A stretch of 64,000 bases of DNA from Clavibacter californiensis. Its GTDB lineage: Bacteria; Actinomycetota; Actinomycetes; Actinomycetales; Microbacteriaceae. The stretch lies in the NCBI RefSeq assembly GCF_021952865.1, contig NZ_CP040792.1, positions 2,046,001 through 2,110,000 of the forward strand, given 5' to 3'. The notes under the pieces are model-generated. The model saw only the letters and a list, made by a program, of their open reading frames with translations, did no database searches and was not told the origin of the DNA. Of this stretch, positions 1-7,828 are shown one piece after another. Made by a program: the position numbers and the translations under genes. Within the stretch, counting starts at the first letter, position 1, and every line of letters begins with the position of its first letter.

Positions 1-707
1 GCGAACGCCTTGCTCATGGTGCGCGAGACGATGAGGCGCGGGTGCTCCGGCAGCAGCGAGATCGCCGTCGGCACGCCCTCGCGGCGGAACTCGGCGTACG
101 CCTCGTCGATCACCACGACGCCGGGCGCGACGGAGAGCACGTGCTCGATCTCGGGGATCGTGAGCGCGGTGCCCGTCGGGTTGTTCGGCGAGGTGAGGAA
201 CACGACGCTCGGCTGGTGCTCCTCGACGAGCGCCGTGACGTCCGCGAGGTCGAGCGTGAAGTCCTCGTGGCGACGGCCGGAGACCCAGCGCGTGAGCGTG
301 TTGCGCGCGTACTCCGGGTACATCGCGTAGTGCGGCGCGAAGGAGAGCGCGACGCGGTCGGTGCCGCCGAAGGCCTGGAGCACCTGCTGCAGCACCTCGT
401 TGGATCCGTTCGCCGCCCAGACGTTCTCGGGGCCGAGCTCCAGGCCGCTGTCCGCCGTGAGGTACTCGGCGAGCTCGGTGCGCAGCTCGAGGAACTCGCG
501 GTCGGGGTAGCGGTTGAGCCCGCGCGCGGCCTCGAGCACGGCCTCGCTCACCGCGACCGCGACCTCCTCGGGCAGCGGGTACGGGTTCTCGTTCACGTTG
601 AGGAGCACGGGCACGTCGAGCTGCGGGGCGCCGTAGGGCTCCTCGCCGCGGATCCCGTCGCGGAGGGGCAGGTCGGCGAGGGTGGTCTCGGACCAGTCGG
701 GGCTCAT
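1..707 (-). CDS. hisC: Histidinol-phosphate aminotransferase, partial (5' part)
   Basis: PLP-dependent class I/II aminotransferase that makes L-histidinol phosphate in histidine biosynthesis. The reading frame starts at an ATG at 707 behind a GAGGAG Shine-Dalgarno and runs off the left edge, so only about 235 N-terminal residues are present. The N-terminal segment LNVNENPYPLPEE is the substrate-recognition stretch typical of HisC. Further in are the cofactor-domain motifs NGSNEVLQQ, TSPNNPTG and VVIDEAYAEF, the last carrying the Asp that contacts the pyridine nitrogen. The visible end reaches SRTMSKAF, which contains the PLP-binding lysine. Aromatic amino-acid aminotransferases of the same fold are an alternative, but the HisC N-terminus argues for histidine. 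Other his genes would lie outside the window. Confidence 0.9.
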   Translation of the reverse strand, partial: MSPDWSETTLADLPLRDGIRGEEPYGAPQLDVPVLLNVNENPYPLPEEVAVAVSEAVLEAARGLNRYPDREFLELRTELAEYLTADSGLELGPENVWAANGSNEVLQQVLQAFGGTDRVALSFAPHYAMYPEYARNTLTRWVSGRRHEDFTLDLADVTALVEEHQPSVVFLTSPNNPTGTALTIPEIEHVLSVAPGVVVIDEAYAEFRREGVPTAISLLPEHPRLIVSRTMSKAF

Positions 708-780
708 GGGTCTCCTCGGGAGTCGTCGGGCTCCCCATCCTCCCATCGACCGGGCAGGCGGACGCCCGGCGCGGGGCGGC

Positions 781-786
781 TAGGGT
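781..786 (+). promoter_or_regulatory. -10 element (TAGGGT) of a probable leaderless promoter
   Basis: TAGGGT ends six bases before the ATG at 793, so transcription would start at or next to the start codon. No -35 was recognised. Confidence 0.5.
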
Positions 787-792
787 CGACGG

Positions 793-1722
793 ATGCGGTC
801 CCCCCTCGCCCGGCTCGCGCGCGTGCGGCTCCCGGGGGACGTGCACCGCACCGAGTCCGCGCCGCCGCGCTGGCTCCTGATCTCCCGCCGCTACGGGTCG
901 CGGGCGATCCCCGTCGAGCACGACCTCGAACGGCGCACCGTGCTCGGCTTCCGGGTCGCGATCAAGGTGTTCCGGTCGTCGGGCGCGAACACCGGTCGCA
1001 TCCTGTCGGCCGCCCCGTCGCGCGAGGGCTCGCCGGGGTCCGCCGAGGCGCGTCCGGCCTTCGTGCTCGTGCACGGGATCGGCGTCTCCTCGCGCTACTT
1101 CCACCCCGTGGCCGCGTTCCTCGCCGAGCACGGCACCGTGTACGCGATCGACCTGCCGGGCTACGGCGAGTCGCCCAGGGTCCGTCGGGACGTGACGCTC
1201 GACGACCACGCGGCCGTCGTGGCCGAGGTGATCCGGATGCACGGCCTCGTCGACCCCGTCGTCGTCGGCCACTCGATGGGCACCCAGATCGTGACCCGGC
1301 TCGCCGTCGACCAGCCCGAGGTCACCGACCGCGTCGTGCTCATCGCCCCCACGCTCCCGCCGCGGACGCGCGGCGTCGTGCGGGCGGCCGTCGCGCTCGC
1401 GGTCGACACCCTGCGCGAGCCGCTGCTGGCGAACGCCGTGGTGCTCGGCGACTACTTCCTGCGCTGCGGGGTCCCGTACTACCTCCGGCAGCTGCCGCAC
1501 CTCATCGACGACGCGATCGAGGAGCGGGCGCCGCGGATCCGCGCGCGGACGCTCGTCCTGGTGGGCGACAGGGACGCGGTGGTCGACCGGCCGTTCGCGC
1601 GCGACCTGGCCGAGCGGATCCCTCGCGGGACGCACCGCGTGGCCCGCGGCCCGCACGTCGTCATGTACACGGATCCGCTCGGGGTCGCGCGCGCGATCGT
1701 GGAGCATGCCCGGGCCCGCTGA
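793..1722 (+). CDS. Alpha/beta hydrolase
   Basis: A 309-residue serine hydrolase of the alpha/beta fold. Residues 94-97 (HGIG) form the oxyanion-hole loop, the nucleophile elbow GHSMG puts the catalytic Ser at about 161, and an acid (VGDRDAVVD) and a late His (near HVVMY) complete a plausible triad. The first 85 residues are a poorly conserved extension. There is no signal peptide, so it is probably cytoplasmic. The following gene overlaps or abuts it and encodes a second hydrolase of the same fold, so the two may be co-expressed. The substrate cannot be told from sequence; esters or acyl compounds are typical of the family. Confidence 0.85.
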   Translation: MRSPLARLARVRLPGDVHRTESAPPRWLLISRRYGSRAIPVEHDLERRTVLGFRVAIKVFRSSGANTGRILSAAPSREGSPGSAEARPAFVLVHGIGVSSRYFHPVAAFLAEHGTVYAIDLPGYGESPRVRRDVTLDDHAAVVAEVIRMHGLVDPVVVGHSMGTQIVTRLAVDQPEVTDRVVLIAPTLPPRTRGVVRAAVALAVDTLREPLLANAVVLGDYFLRCGVPYYLRQLPHLIDDAIEERAPRIRARTLVLVGDRDAVVDRPFARDLAERIPRGTHRVARGPHVVMYTDPLGVARAIVEHARAR

Positions 1723-1777
1723 GGCGGCGGATGCGCAGCCGACGCGCCGCGGGCCGGTCGCGCCCATCCCGTCCGGG

Positions 1778-1783
1778 CAGGAT
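1778..1783 (+). promoter_or_regulatory. -10 element (CAGGAT) of a probable leaderless promoter
   Basis: CAGGAT lies six bases before the GTG at 1790. The same hexamer and spacing recur at several genes in this window and favour GTG 1790 over ATG 1706 as the start. Confidence 0.4.
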
Positions 1784-1789
1784 GGACGG

Positions 1790-2524
1790 GTGACCGCCGC
1801 AGGACCCGACCCGCTCCCGCCGCTCCCGCTCCTCCGCAAGGCGCTCGACTGGGCCCTCGACTACGCCTATGTCCTCCGCTGGCAGATCGCGGCCACGCTC
1901 TCCCGCGACGACGCCCGCTCCTTCGAGGACGGGCGCGACGACCGGCCGACGATCCTCGTGCTGCCGGGCGTCTACGAGCGCTGGCAGTTCATGCTCCCGA
2001 TCATCCGGCGGCTTCACGCGCGCGGGCACGGCGTGCACGTGGTCGGCGCGCTCGGCGCGAACGTGGGCCGGATCGCCGAGATGTCGCGTCGCGCCCGCGT
2101 CTACCTCGAGGCCGAGGACCTGCGCGACGTCGTGATCGTCGCGCACAGCAAGGGCGGCCTCATCGGGAAGCACCTGATGGCGTTCGGCGACCCGGACCGC
2201 CGGATCCGCGCGATGGTCGCGATCAACGCGCCGTTCGGCGGATCCTCGTACGCGCGCCTGTTCCCCGTCCGCAGCATCCGCGACTTCTCGCCGCGGAACG
2301 CCGCGCTGGTGGAACTCGGACGTTCGCGTGAGGTCAACGCGCGGATCACGAGCCTCTTCGCGCGCTTCGACCCGCACATCCCGGGCGGCAGCTCGCTCGA
2401 CGGCGCGACGGACGAGCGCGTCCGGGCGTCGGGGCACTTCCGGATCATGGGCGACGAGGACGTGCTGCGCCGCGTCGAGGCCGCGATCGACCGCGCCGGC
2501 ACCCCGGCGCCGCCCGCCGCCTGA
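1790..2524 (+). CDS. Alpha/beta hydrolase (lipase-like, AHSKGG elbow)
   Basis: A 244-residue alpha/beta hydrolase. The strand VIVAHSKGG carries the nucleophilic Ser in a G-x-S-x-G-like elbow with Lys after the Ser, as in PGAP1/lipase-like enzymes; VLPGVYERWQFM is the oxyanion strand-loop. An ATG at 1706 would add 28 low-complexity residues overlapping the upstream gene. I prefer GTG 1790 because it has a CAGGAT box six bases upstream and because homology-like sequence begins after it. No signal peptide is evident. The substrate is unknown. It sits downstream of another alpha/beta hydrolase and upstream of an MFS exporter on the same strand. Confidence 0.8.
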   Translation: MTAAGPDPLPPLPLLRKALDWALDYAYVLRWQIAATLSRDDARSFEDGRDDRPTILVLPGVYERWQFMLPIIRRLHARGHGVHVVGALGANVGRIAEMSRRARVYLEAEDLRDVVIVAHSKGGLIGKHLMAFGDPDRRIRAMVAINAPFGGSSYARLFPVRSIRDFSPRNAALVELGRSREVNARITSLFARFDPHIPGGSSLDGATDERVRASGHFRIMGDEDVLRRVEAAIDRAGTPAPPAA

Positions 2525-2542
2525 CCCGACTCCGGCGCGGCG

Positions 2543-2548
2543 CATACT
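2543..2548 (+). promoter_or_regulatory. -10 element (CATACT) of a probable leaderless promoter
   Basis: CATACT ends six bases before ATG 2555, matching the spacing seen at many other genes here. Confidence 0.45.
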
Positions 2549-2554
2549 GGGCAC

Positions 2555-4000
2555 ATGCCCGACCCCGCCGCCCCCGCCCGCGCCGGCGGCTCCGCGGACG
2601 GACACCCTGGCGGCACCGCAGACGGCCGCGGCCGCACGGTGCTCGTCGTCGCGATCCTCGCCTCCTTCGTCGCGTTCCTCGACGGCACGGTCGTCAACGT
2701 CGCGCTGCCCGCCATCGGGGCGGACCTCGGCGGCGGCCTCGTCGTGCAGCAGTGGGTCGTGGACGCGTACCTCATCACCCTCGGCGCGCTGATCCTGCTG
2801 GCCGGCTCGCTCTCCGACGCCTTCGGGCGCGTGCGCGTGCTGCGCTGGGGGCTCGTCGGTTTCGGCGTGACGTCGCTCGTGTGCGCGATCGCGCCGACGG
2901 CCGTGATCCTCATCGCCGCGCGCGCCGCCCAGGGCGCGGCAGGGGCGCTGCTCGTGCCGAGCTCGCTGGCCCTTATCGCGCAGGCCTTCCGCGGTCCCGC
3001 GCAGGCGCGCGCCATCGGCTCGTGGACGGCGTGGACCGGCACGGCGATGCTCGTCGGCCCCGTGCTCGGCGGCGTGCTCGTGGACGCCCTCGACTGGCGG
3101 CTCGTGTTCGGGATCAACGTGCTGCCCATCGCGGTGACCCTCGTGCTCCTCGCGCGGCTCCCGCACGACGCGCCGGTGGCGGACGGCACGCGCGTCGACG
3201 TGCCGGGCGCGGTGCTCGGCGCCCTCGGGATCGGCGGCCCCGTCTTCGCGCTCATCGAGCAGTCGCGGCTCGGCCTCGGTCACCCGCTCGTGGTCGGCAG
3301 CCTCGTCGTCGGCGTCGCGTGCCTCGTGCTCTTCGTGGTGCGCGAGCGGCGCACCGCGCATCCGATGCTGCCGCTGTCGCTCTTCCGGGAGCGGGACCTC
3401 CTCGTCGGCAACATCGCGACGATCGGCATCTACGGCGCGCTGTCGCTCGGCGGCTTCGTGATCGCGGTCTTCCTGCAGCAGACCGGCGGGCTGTCCGCGA
3501 CCGCCGCGGGCTTCGCGCTCGTGCCGACCACCGTGATCATGCTGCTGCTGTCGACGCGGTTCGGGGCACTCGCCGGGCGCATCGGGCCGCGGCTCCTGAT
3601 GGGCGTCGGTCCGATCGTCGCGGGCGGCGGCTACCTGCTGATGCTGCGCGTCACGGAGCCCGTCGACTACTGGGGGCAGCTGCTCCCCGGCATCCTCGTC
3701 TTCGGCCTGGGCCTGTCGATGACGGTCGCGCCGCTGACCGCGACGATCCTCGAGGCCGTCCCGTCCGCGCAGGCGGGCATCGCGTCCGCCGTCAACAACG
3801 CCGTCTCGCGCGTCGCCGGGCTCGTCGCGATCGCCGCGATCGGGCTGGTCGCGGGGCCCGATCTCGACGTGGCCGCCTTCCACCGCGTGGTGCTCGTGAC
3901 GGCGGCGCTGCTCATCGCGGGCGGGCTGGTGTCCCTCGTCGGGATCCGCTCGCGCCGCGCCGTGGCCGCTGCCCCTGCCTCGGGCGACGCGACGGGCTAG
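2555..4000 (+). CDS. MFS transporter, DHA2 (EmrB/QacA-type) family
   Basis: A 481-residue polytopic membrane protein, predicted to have about 14 transmembrane helices, as usual for proton-coupled DHA2 drug exporters. The first helix holds the DHA2 signature LDGTVVNVALPAI; GSLSDAFGRVRVLRWG is the MFS motif A loop between helices 2 and 3; GPVLGG resembles the antiporter motif C. Such proteins expel cationic or amphipathic compounds, but the substrate here is not predictable. The stop codon overlaps that of the convergent oxidoreductase gene, so the two 3' ends share bases 3998-3999. Confidence 0.9.
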   Translation: MPDPAAPARAGGSADGHPGGTADGRGRTVLVVAILASFVAFLDGTVVNVALPAIGADLGGGLVVQQWVVDAYLITLGALILLAGSLSDAFGRVRVLRWGLVGFGVTSLVCAIAPTAVILIAARAAQGAAGALLVPSSLALIAQAFRGPAQARAIGSWTAWTGTAMLVGPVLGGVLVDALDWRLVFGINVLPIAVTLVLLARLPHDAPVADGTRVDVPGAVLGALGIGGPVFALIEQSRLGLGHPLVVGSLVVGVACLVLFVVRERRTAHPMLPLSLFRERDLLVGNIATIGIYGALSLGGFVIAVFLQQTGGLSATAAGFALVPTTVIMLLLSTRFGALAGRIGPRLLMGVGPIVAGGGYLLMLRVTEPVDYWGQLLPGILVFGLGLSMTVAPLTATILEAVPSAQAGIASAVNNAVSRVAGLVAIAAIGLVAGPDLDVAAFHRVVLVTAALLIAGGLVSLVGIRSRRAVAAAPASGDATG

Positions 4001-4974
4001 ACGGCCAGCAGCACCTTGCCGACGTGCTGCGACGACGCCACGTGGGCGTGCGCGGCGGCCGCCTCGGCGAGCGGGAAGACGCGGTCGACGACCGGCCGCA
4101 CGGATCCGTCGGCCACCGACGGCCACACGTCCGCGCGGATCGCGGCGACGATGCGCGCCTTGTCGTCGGTGTCGCGGGCCCGGAGCGTCGTACCCCAGAT
4201 CCGTCCGCGTCGCGCCATCAGCTGGCCGAGCGCGATGCTCGTGGGCGCGCCGCTCTGCGCGCCGATGACCATGATCCGGCCGTCGCGCGCGAGGGCACGG
4301 ATGTCGCGGTCGATGTAGTCGCCGCCGATCGCGTCGAGCACGACGTCGGCGCCGCGCCCATCGGTGGACTCGAGGAGCGCCGCCACGAAGTCCTCCTGGC
4401 GGTAGTCGATGAGGATGTCCGCGCCGAGCGCCCGGCACGCCTCGAGCTTCGCCGGGCTGCCCGCGGTCACCGCCACGCGCGCGCCGAGCCGGGCGGCCAG
4501 CTGGATCGCCATGGTGCCGATCCCGCTCGACCCGCCGTGCACGAGCAGCGTCTCGCCCGGAGCGAGGCACGCGTCGAGCACGACGTTCGACCACACGGTC
4601 GCGACGACCTCGGGCAGGCCGGCCGCCTCCACGAGGTCGATGCCATCGGGCACCGGGAGGACGTGGCGCTCGTCGACCGCGACGAGCTCCGCGTAGCCGC
4701 CGCCCGCGAGCAGCGCGCACACGCGGTCGCCGACGCTCCAGCGCGTCGCGCCCGCGCCGACGGCCTCGACCGTGCCGGACACCTCGAGCCCCAGGTGCGT
4801 CGGCGCGCCGGCGGGCGGCGGGTACGCGCCCTCGCGCTGGCTGAGGTCGGCGCGGTTCACGCCGGCGGCGGCCACGCGGATGAGGATCTCGCCTGGCCCG
4901 GCCACCGGATCCGGGAGCTCGGTGAGGGAGAGGACGTCGGGGGAGCCGGGGGACGGGAAGGTGATCGCGCGCAT
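3997..4974 (-). CDS. NADPH:quinone oxidoreductase-like, zinc-independent MDR family
   Basis: A 325-residue medium-chain dehydrogenase/reductase. The N-terminal GroES-like half contains AGVNRADLSQREG and a GLEVSGTV stretch. The Rossmann half begins at VHGGSSGIGTMAIQLA, which fits the A/G-rich NADPH-binding loop of quinone oxidoreductases (PIG3/QOR type). The cysteine/histidine ligands of zinc alcohol dehydrogenases are missing. It probably reduces quinones or enones in the cytosol. I chose ATG 4974 because TACCGT lies six bases upstream and the protein starts exactly where the family does; a longer upstream reading frame to 5145 has no family similarity. Confidence 0.88.
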   Translation of the reverse strand: MRAITFPSPGSPDVLSLTELPDPVAGPGEILIRVAAAGVNRADLSQREGAYPPPAGAPTHLGLEVSGTVEAVGAGATRWSVGDRVCALLAGGGYAELVAVDERHVLPVPDGIDLVEAAGLPEVVATVWSNVVLDACLAPGETLLVHGGSSGIGTMAIQLAARLGARVAVTAGSPAKLEACRALGADILIDYRQEDFVAALLESTDGRGADVVLDAIGGDYIDRDIRALARDGRIMVIGAQSGAPTSIALGQLMARRGRIWGTTLRARDTDDKARIVAAIRADVWPSVADGSVRPVVDRVFPLAEAAAAHAHVASSQHVGKVLLAV

Positions 4975-4980
4975 CCCGCC

Positions 4981-4986
4981 ACGGTA
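4981..4986 (-). promoter_or_regulatory. -10 element (TACCGT) of a probable leaderless promoter
   Basis: Read on the reverse strand, TACCGT lies six bases before ATG 4974. Confidence 0.5.
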
Positions 4987-5128
4987 CGCCCGCGGCGGCC
5001 CGCATCCGGCCGCCCCCAGAAGTACATGAACTCGCAACTGAATTCGGGAATAGGACTCCGATCCATGCGCTTGCATACCTTCGAGGCCGTCGGCCCGCAC
5101 CCATGACCCCTGTAGGAAAGGCACGCAC

Positions 5129-5695
5129 ATGAGCGACACCAGCACCGTCCCCGGCTACATCGCCGGCACCTGGACCATCGACAAGACGCACAGCTCGGTC
5201 GGCTTCAGCATCCGCCACATCATGATCAGCAAGGTCAAGGGCACGTTCAAGGACTTCGACGCCGAGATCTTCACGGGCGCCACCCCCGAGCAGAGCTCCG
5301 TCAAGGCCCACGCGACCATCGCCTCGATCGACACCAACGAGCCGAACCGCGACCAGCACCTCCGCACCAACGACTTCTTCGACGCCGAGAACAACCCCAC
5401 CATCGACTTCGTCTCGACCGCGGTGCGCGTCGAGAAGGACGGCGACGCGAAGGTGGACGGCGAGCTCACCGTCCGCGGCGTCACCAAGCCCGTCACGTTC
5501 GACGTCGAGTTCGGCGGCTTCGGCGGCGACCCCTACGGCAACACCAAGTTCGGCGCGACGGCCACCACGGTCATCAACCGCGAGGACTTCGGCCTCACCT
5601 ACAACGCGGCCCTCGAGACCGGCGGCGTGCTGCTCGGCGACAAGGTCACCATCACGCTCGACATCCAGGCGGTCCTCGCGACCCCCGCGGCCTAG
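5129..5695 (+). CDS. YceI family lipid/isoprenoid-binding protein
   Basis: A 188-residue YceI-like protein, a lipocalin-shaped beta barrel that in characterised members holds a polyisoprenoid. Family hallmarks are TWTIDKTHSSVGFSIRH near residue 11, the EPNRDQHLRTNDFFD stretch, and the LTVRGVTKPVTFDVEF strand pair, ending in ...GDKVTITLDIQA. There is no signal peptide, as in many actinobacterial versions, so it may be cytoplasmic. ATG 5129 follows AGGAAAGG with normal spacing. The 154-base upstream gap is notably AT-richer than the surroundings and probably carries the promoter. A strong hairpin follows the gene. Confidence 0.93.
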   Translation: MSDTSTVPGYIAGTWTIDKTHSSVGFSIRHIMISKVKGTFKDFDAEIFTGATPEQSSVKAHATIASIDTNEPNRDQHLRTNDFFDAENNPTIDFVSTAVRVEKDGDAKVDGELTVRGVTKPVTFDVEFGGFGGDPYGNTKFGATATTVINREDFGLTYNAALETGGVLLGDKVTITLDIQAVLATPAA

Positions 5696-5742
5696 CTCGC
5701 GCCGGTCGGCATCCGTCCGGCCGCCTCCGCGTCATGCGGATC

Positions 5743-5779
5743 CGACGCCCCCGTTCCCCTCGCCGGACCGGGGGCGTCG
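5743..5779. terminator. Rho-independent terminator hairpin (bidirectional)
   Basis: Perfect 11-bp inverted repeat: CGACGCCCCCG at 5743-5753 pairs with 5769-5779 across a 15-base loop. It lies between the convergent YceI and hydrolase genes. There is no clear T-run, as is common in high-GC genomes. Confidence 0.7.
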
Positions 5780-5798
5780 TCGTGCCCGGCGTCGCGTC

Positions 5799-6731
5799 TC
5801 AGGGGACGAGGCCGAGCGCCCGGAGCGTCTCGACCGGTCGCTCCACGTGCGCGAAGTGGCCGGCGTCGCGGATCACGCCGGAGCGCAGCGAGGGCACCGC
5901 GCGCGCCAGGAGGTCGAGGTCGTCCCGGGACACGAACACGTCGTCGTCACCGCGCACCGCGACCACCGGGCAGGCGATGCGCGACCACAGGCCGTCGGCG
6001 TCGTAGCCACGTGTGACCTCCGCCGCGAGCGAGAACGCGCGAGGGCGCGCCTCGGTGGCGATGGCGTCGACGATCGAGCGGCGCACGTGCCAGCCGTGCG
6101 CGAAGAGCGGCAGCGCGATCGCCCGCATGAGGCGGATGCGGCCGACGCCGCGGATGAGCGCGGTGCCGGGGCGTCCGAGCCGGCGCATGGTGCGCATCAC
6201 GCCGAGCATCATCGTGAAGCCGGGGATGAGCCGGAACTCCCGCACGGGATGCGCGACGGACGCGATGACGGAGTACGTCGTGGGCGAGACGAGCGCGACG
6301 GACACGGCGCGGGCGGGGTCGCGCGCGGCCAGGTGCAGCGCGATGAAGCCGCCCATCGAGTGGCCGACGAGCCGCCAGCGCGCGTAGCCGAGGCCGTCCA
6401 CCACGACGCGGACGGCGTCGGCGATGGCGTCGACCGTGGCCTCGGCGTCGGTCGCGTCGAGCTCCGAGCCGCCCCAGCCGGGCAGGTCGATGGCGACGAC
6501 GTCGGCGAACGGCGTGCCCGCGTCGCGCGCGGTGCGGATCAGCGGCGTCCAGGTGGTCCAGGATCCCGCGGCGCCGTGCAGCAGCACCGTCGCGGTGTCC
6601 GAGCCGCGGACCCGCACGTGGTGGTGCCGCACGACGCCGAGGCCGGTCGGCGTGGTGCCGCGCGCGAGGCCGGATCCGGCGGGATCCGCATCGAGCTCGA
6701 GCGGGCTGTAGCCGGGCAGGGGCCGGGTCAC
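5799..6731 (-). CDS. Alpha/beta hydrolase
   Basis: A 310-residue alpha/beta hydrolase. LLHGAAGSWTTW is the oxyanion-hole loop, IDLPGWGGSE follows strand 4, VGHSMGGFIALH carries the nucleophilic Ser, VRGDDDVFVS the acid and DAGHFAHVERP the catalytic His. The order fits the esterase/lactonase/haloperoxidase-like group; the substrate is unknown. The GTG start at 6731 overlaps the stop of the upstream FUSC gene (GTGA arrangement), so the two are probably translationally coupled. Confidence 0.88.
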   Translation of the reverse strand: MTRPLPGYSPLELDADPAGSGLARGTTPTGLGVVRHHHVRVRGSDTATVLLHGAAGSWTTWTPLIRTARDAGTPFADVVAIDLPGWGGSELDATDAEATVDAIADAVRVVVDGLGYARWRLVGHSMGGFIALHLAARDPARAVSVALVSPTTYSVIASVAHPVREFRLIPGFTMMLGVMRTMRRLGRPGTALIRGVGRIRLMRAIALPLFAHGWHVRRSIVDAIATEARPRAFSLAAEVTRGYDADGLWSRIACPVVAVRGDDDVFVSRDDLDLLARAVPSLRSGVIRDAGHFAHVERPVETLRALGLVP

Positions 6732-7774
6732 TCGGCGCCGCCGATGATCTCCGAGCGGATGCGGCGGATGTCCTCCAGCAGCGAGCCGATGAGGATCCAG
6801 TGCTCGTCGCTCGGCTGCAGCACCACGAGCGGTGCCGTGAGCGCCGGCTCCTCCCGCGGGTCGGCCCCGTCCGCGCGAGCGTCGCCCGGCAGCGCGTGCT
6901 CGGCGAGGAGCCGCACGTCGTGGGCGGCGCGCGTCAGCTCGGTCGCGATCCCACGCACCACGGGCTCCTCGGCGAGCGACGGGTCGTAGCGGTCGTGCAC
7001 GGCGCGCGTCATGCCGACCACGCGGTTGACGAGCACGGTGAGCGTCGCGAGCAGCTCGCGGTCGGCCTCGAGCAGCGCGCGGTGCCGCCGCCGGAGCGGG
7101 TTGAGGGTCAGGCTCTCGAGCCCCCTGTCGACCTCGGCGACGGCCTTCGTGTGCCGCGGCCGGAGCTCGCGCGCGCGGACGAGCATGCGGTCGAGCTCCT
7201 CGCGGTCGACCGGCTCGGACAGCGCGCCGGCGAGCCGGTCGAGGGCCGCGGCGCAGTCGCCCGCGAGGCCGACCACCGCGCGTCGGCTCGCCTCGTGCAG
7301 CACGGGCGGGGCGATCGCGATGTTGACGACCACGCCGATGGCCGCGCCGAGGATCGTCTCCACGATGCGGTCGACCGCGTACACGGGCGAGAGCTGGCCG
7401 ATGGCGAGCACGAGCATCGCGCTGATGGGGATCTGCGTACTCGACCCGGGCGTCAGCCGGAACACCCAGCCCACGAGCACCGCCACGACGACCGCGAGGA
7501 GCACCACCCCGCTCAACGTGCCGAGCGCGAGGCCGAGCCCGAGCGCGAGCAGCACGCCCGTGATCACGCCGAGGCTGCGCTCGACCGCCTTGCCGAAGGT
7601 CTGGTTGATGCTCGGCTGCACCACGAGCAGCGCCGCGATGGTCGCGAAGATGGGCAGCTGCGCCGGCAGCAGGGCGGTGCAGACGAACCAGGCGATGATC
7701 GCGGCGACGGACGTCTTGACCACCTGGACGAACGGGATCCGCGTGGTGGTGCGGACGGTCGTGGTGATGCGCAC
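6728..7774 (-). CDS. FUSC / aromatic acid exporter-like membrane protein
   Basis: A 348-residue protein with about six hydrophobic segments in its first 160 residues, followed by a long hydrophilic helical region, the arrangement of half-length FUSC (fusaric-acid-resistance/ArAE) proteins. The segment ALLVVQPSINQTFGKAVERS is typical of the FUSC membrane domain. Family members export aromatic carboxylic acids or related compounds; the substrate is unproven here. The start is a GTG at 7774. It lies 54 bases downstream of the dnaE2-type polymerase gene on the same strand and overlaps the following hydrolase, so these may form one transcript. Confidence 0.82.
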   Translation of the reverse strand: MRITTTVRTTTRIPFVQVVKTSVAAIIAWFVCTALLPAQLPIFATIAALLVVQPSINQTFGKAVERSLGVITGVLLALGLGLALGTLSGVVLLAVVVAVLVGWVFRLTPGSSTQIPISAMLVLAIGQLSPVYAVDRIVETILGAAIGVVVNIAIAPPVLHEASRRAVVGLAGDCAAALDRLAGALSEPVDREELDRMLVRARELRPRHTKAVAEVDRGLESLTLNPLRRRHRALLEADRELLATLTVLVNRVVGMTRAVHDRYDPSLAEEPVVRGIATELTRAAHDVRLLAEHALPGDARADGADPREEPALTAPLVVLQPSDEHWILIGSLLEDIRRIRSEIIGGAE

Positions 7775-7828
7775 GTGCGGCCTCGAGCTTCCGTCTGGGG
7801 TGCCCCCATCATCCCGCGGGCGGGGACC

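Noticed and set aside
1661-5359. 1232-codon reverse-strand open frame
   Set aside because: It runs antisense to three well-recognised genes and has an Arg/Ala/Asp-rich composition typical of shadow frames in high-GC DNA.
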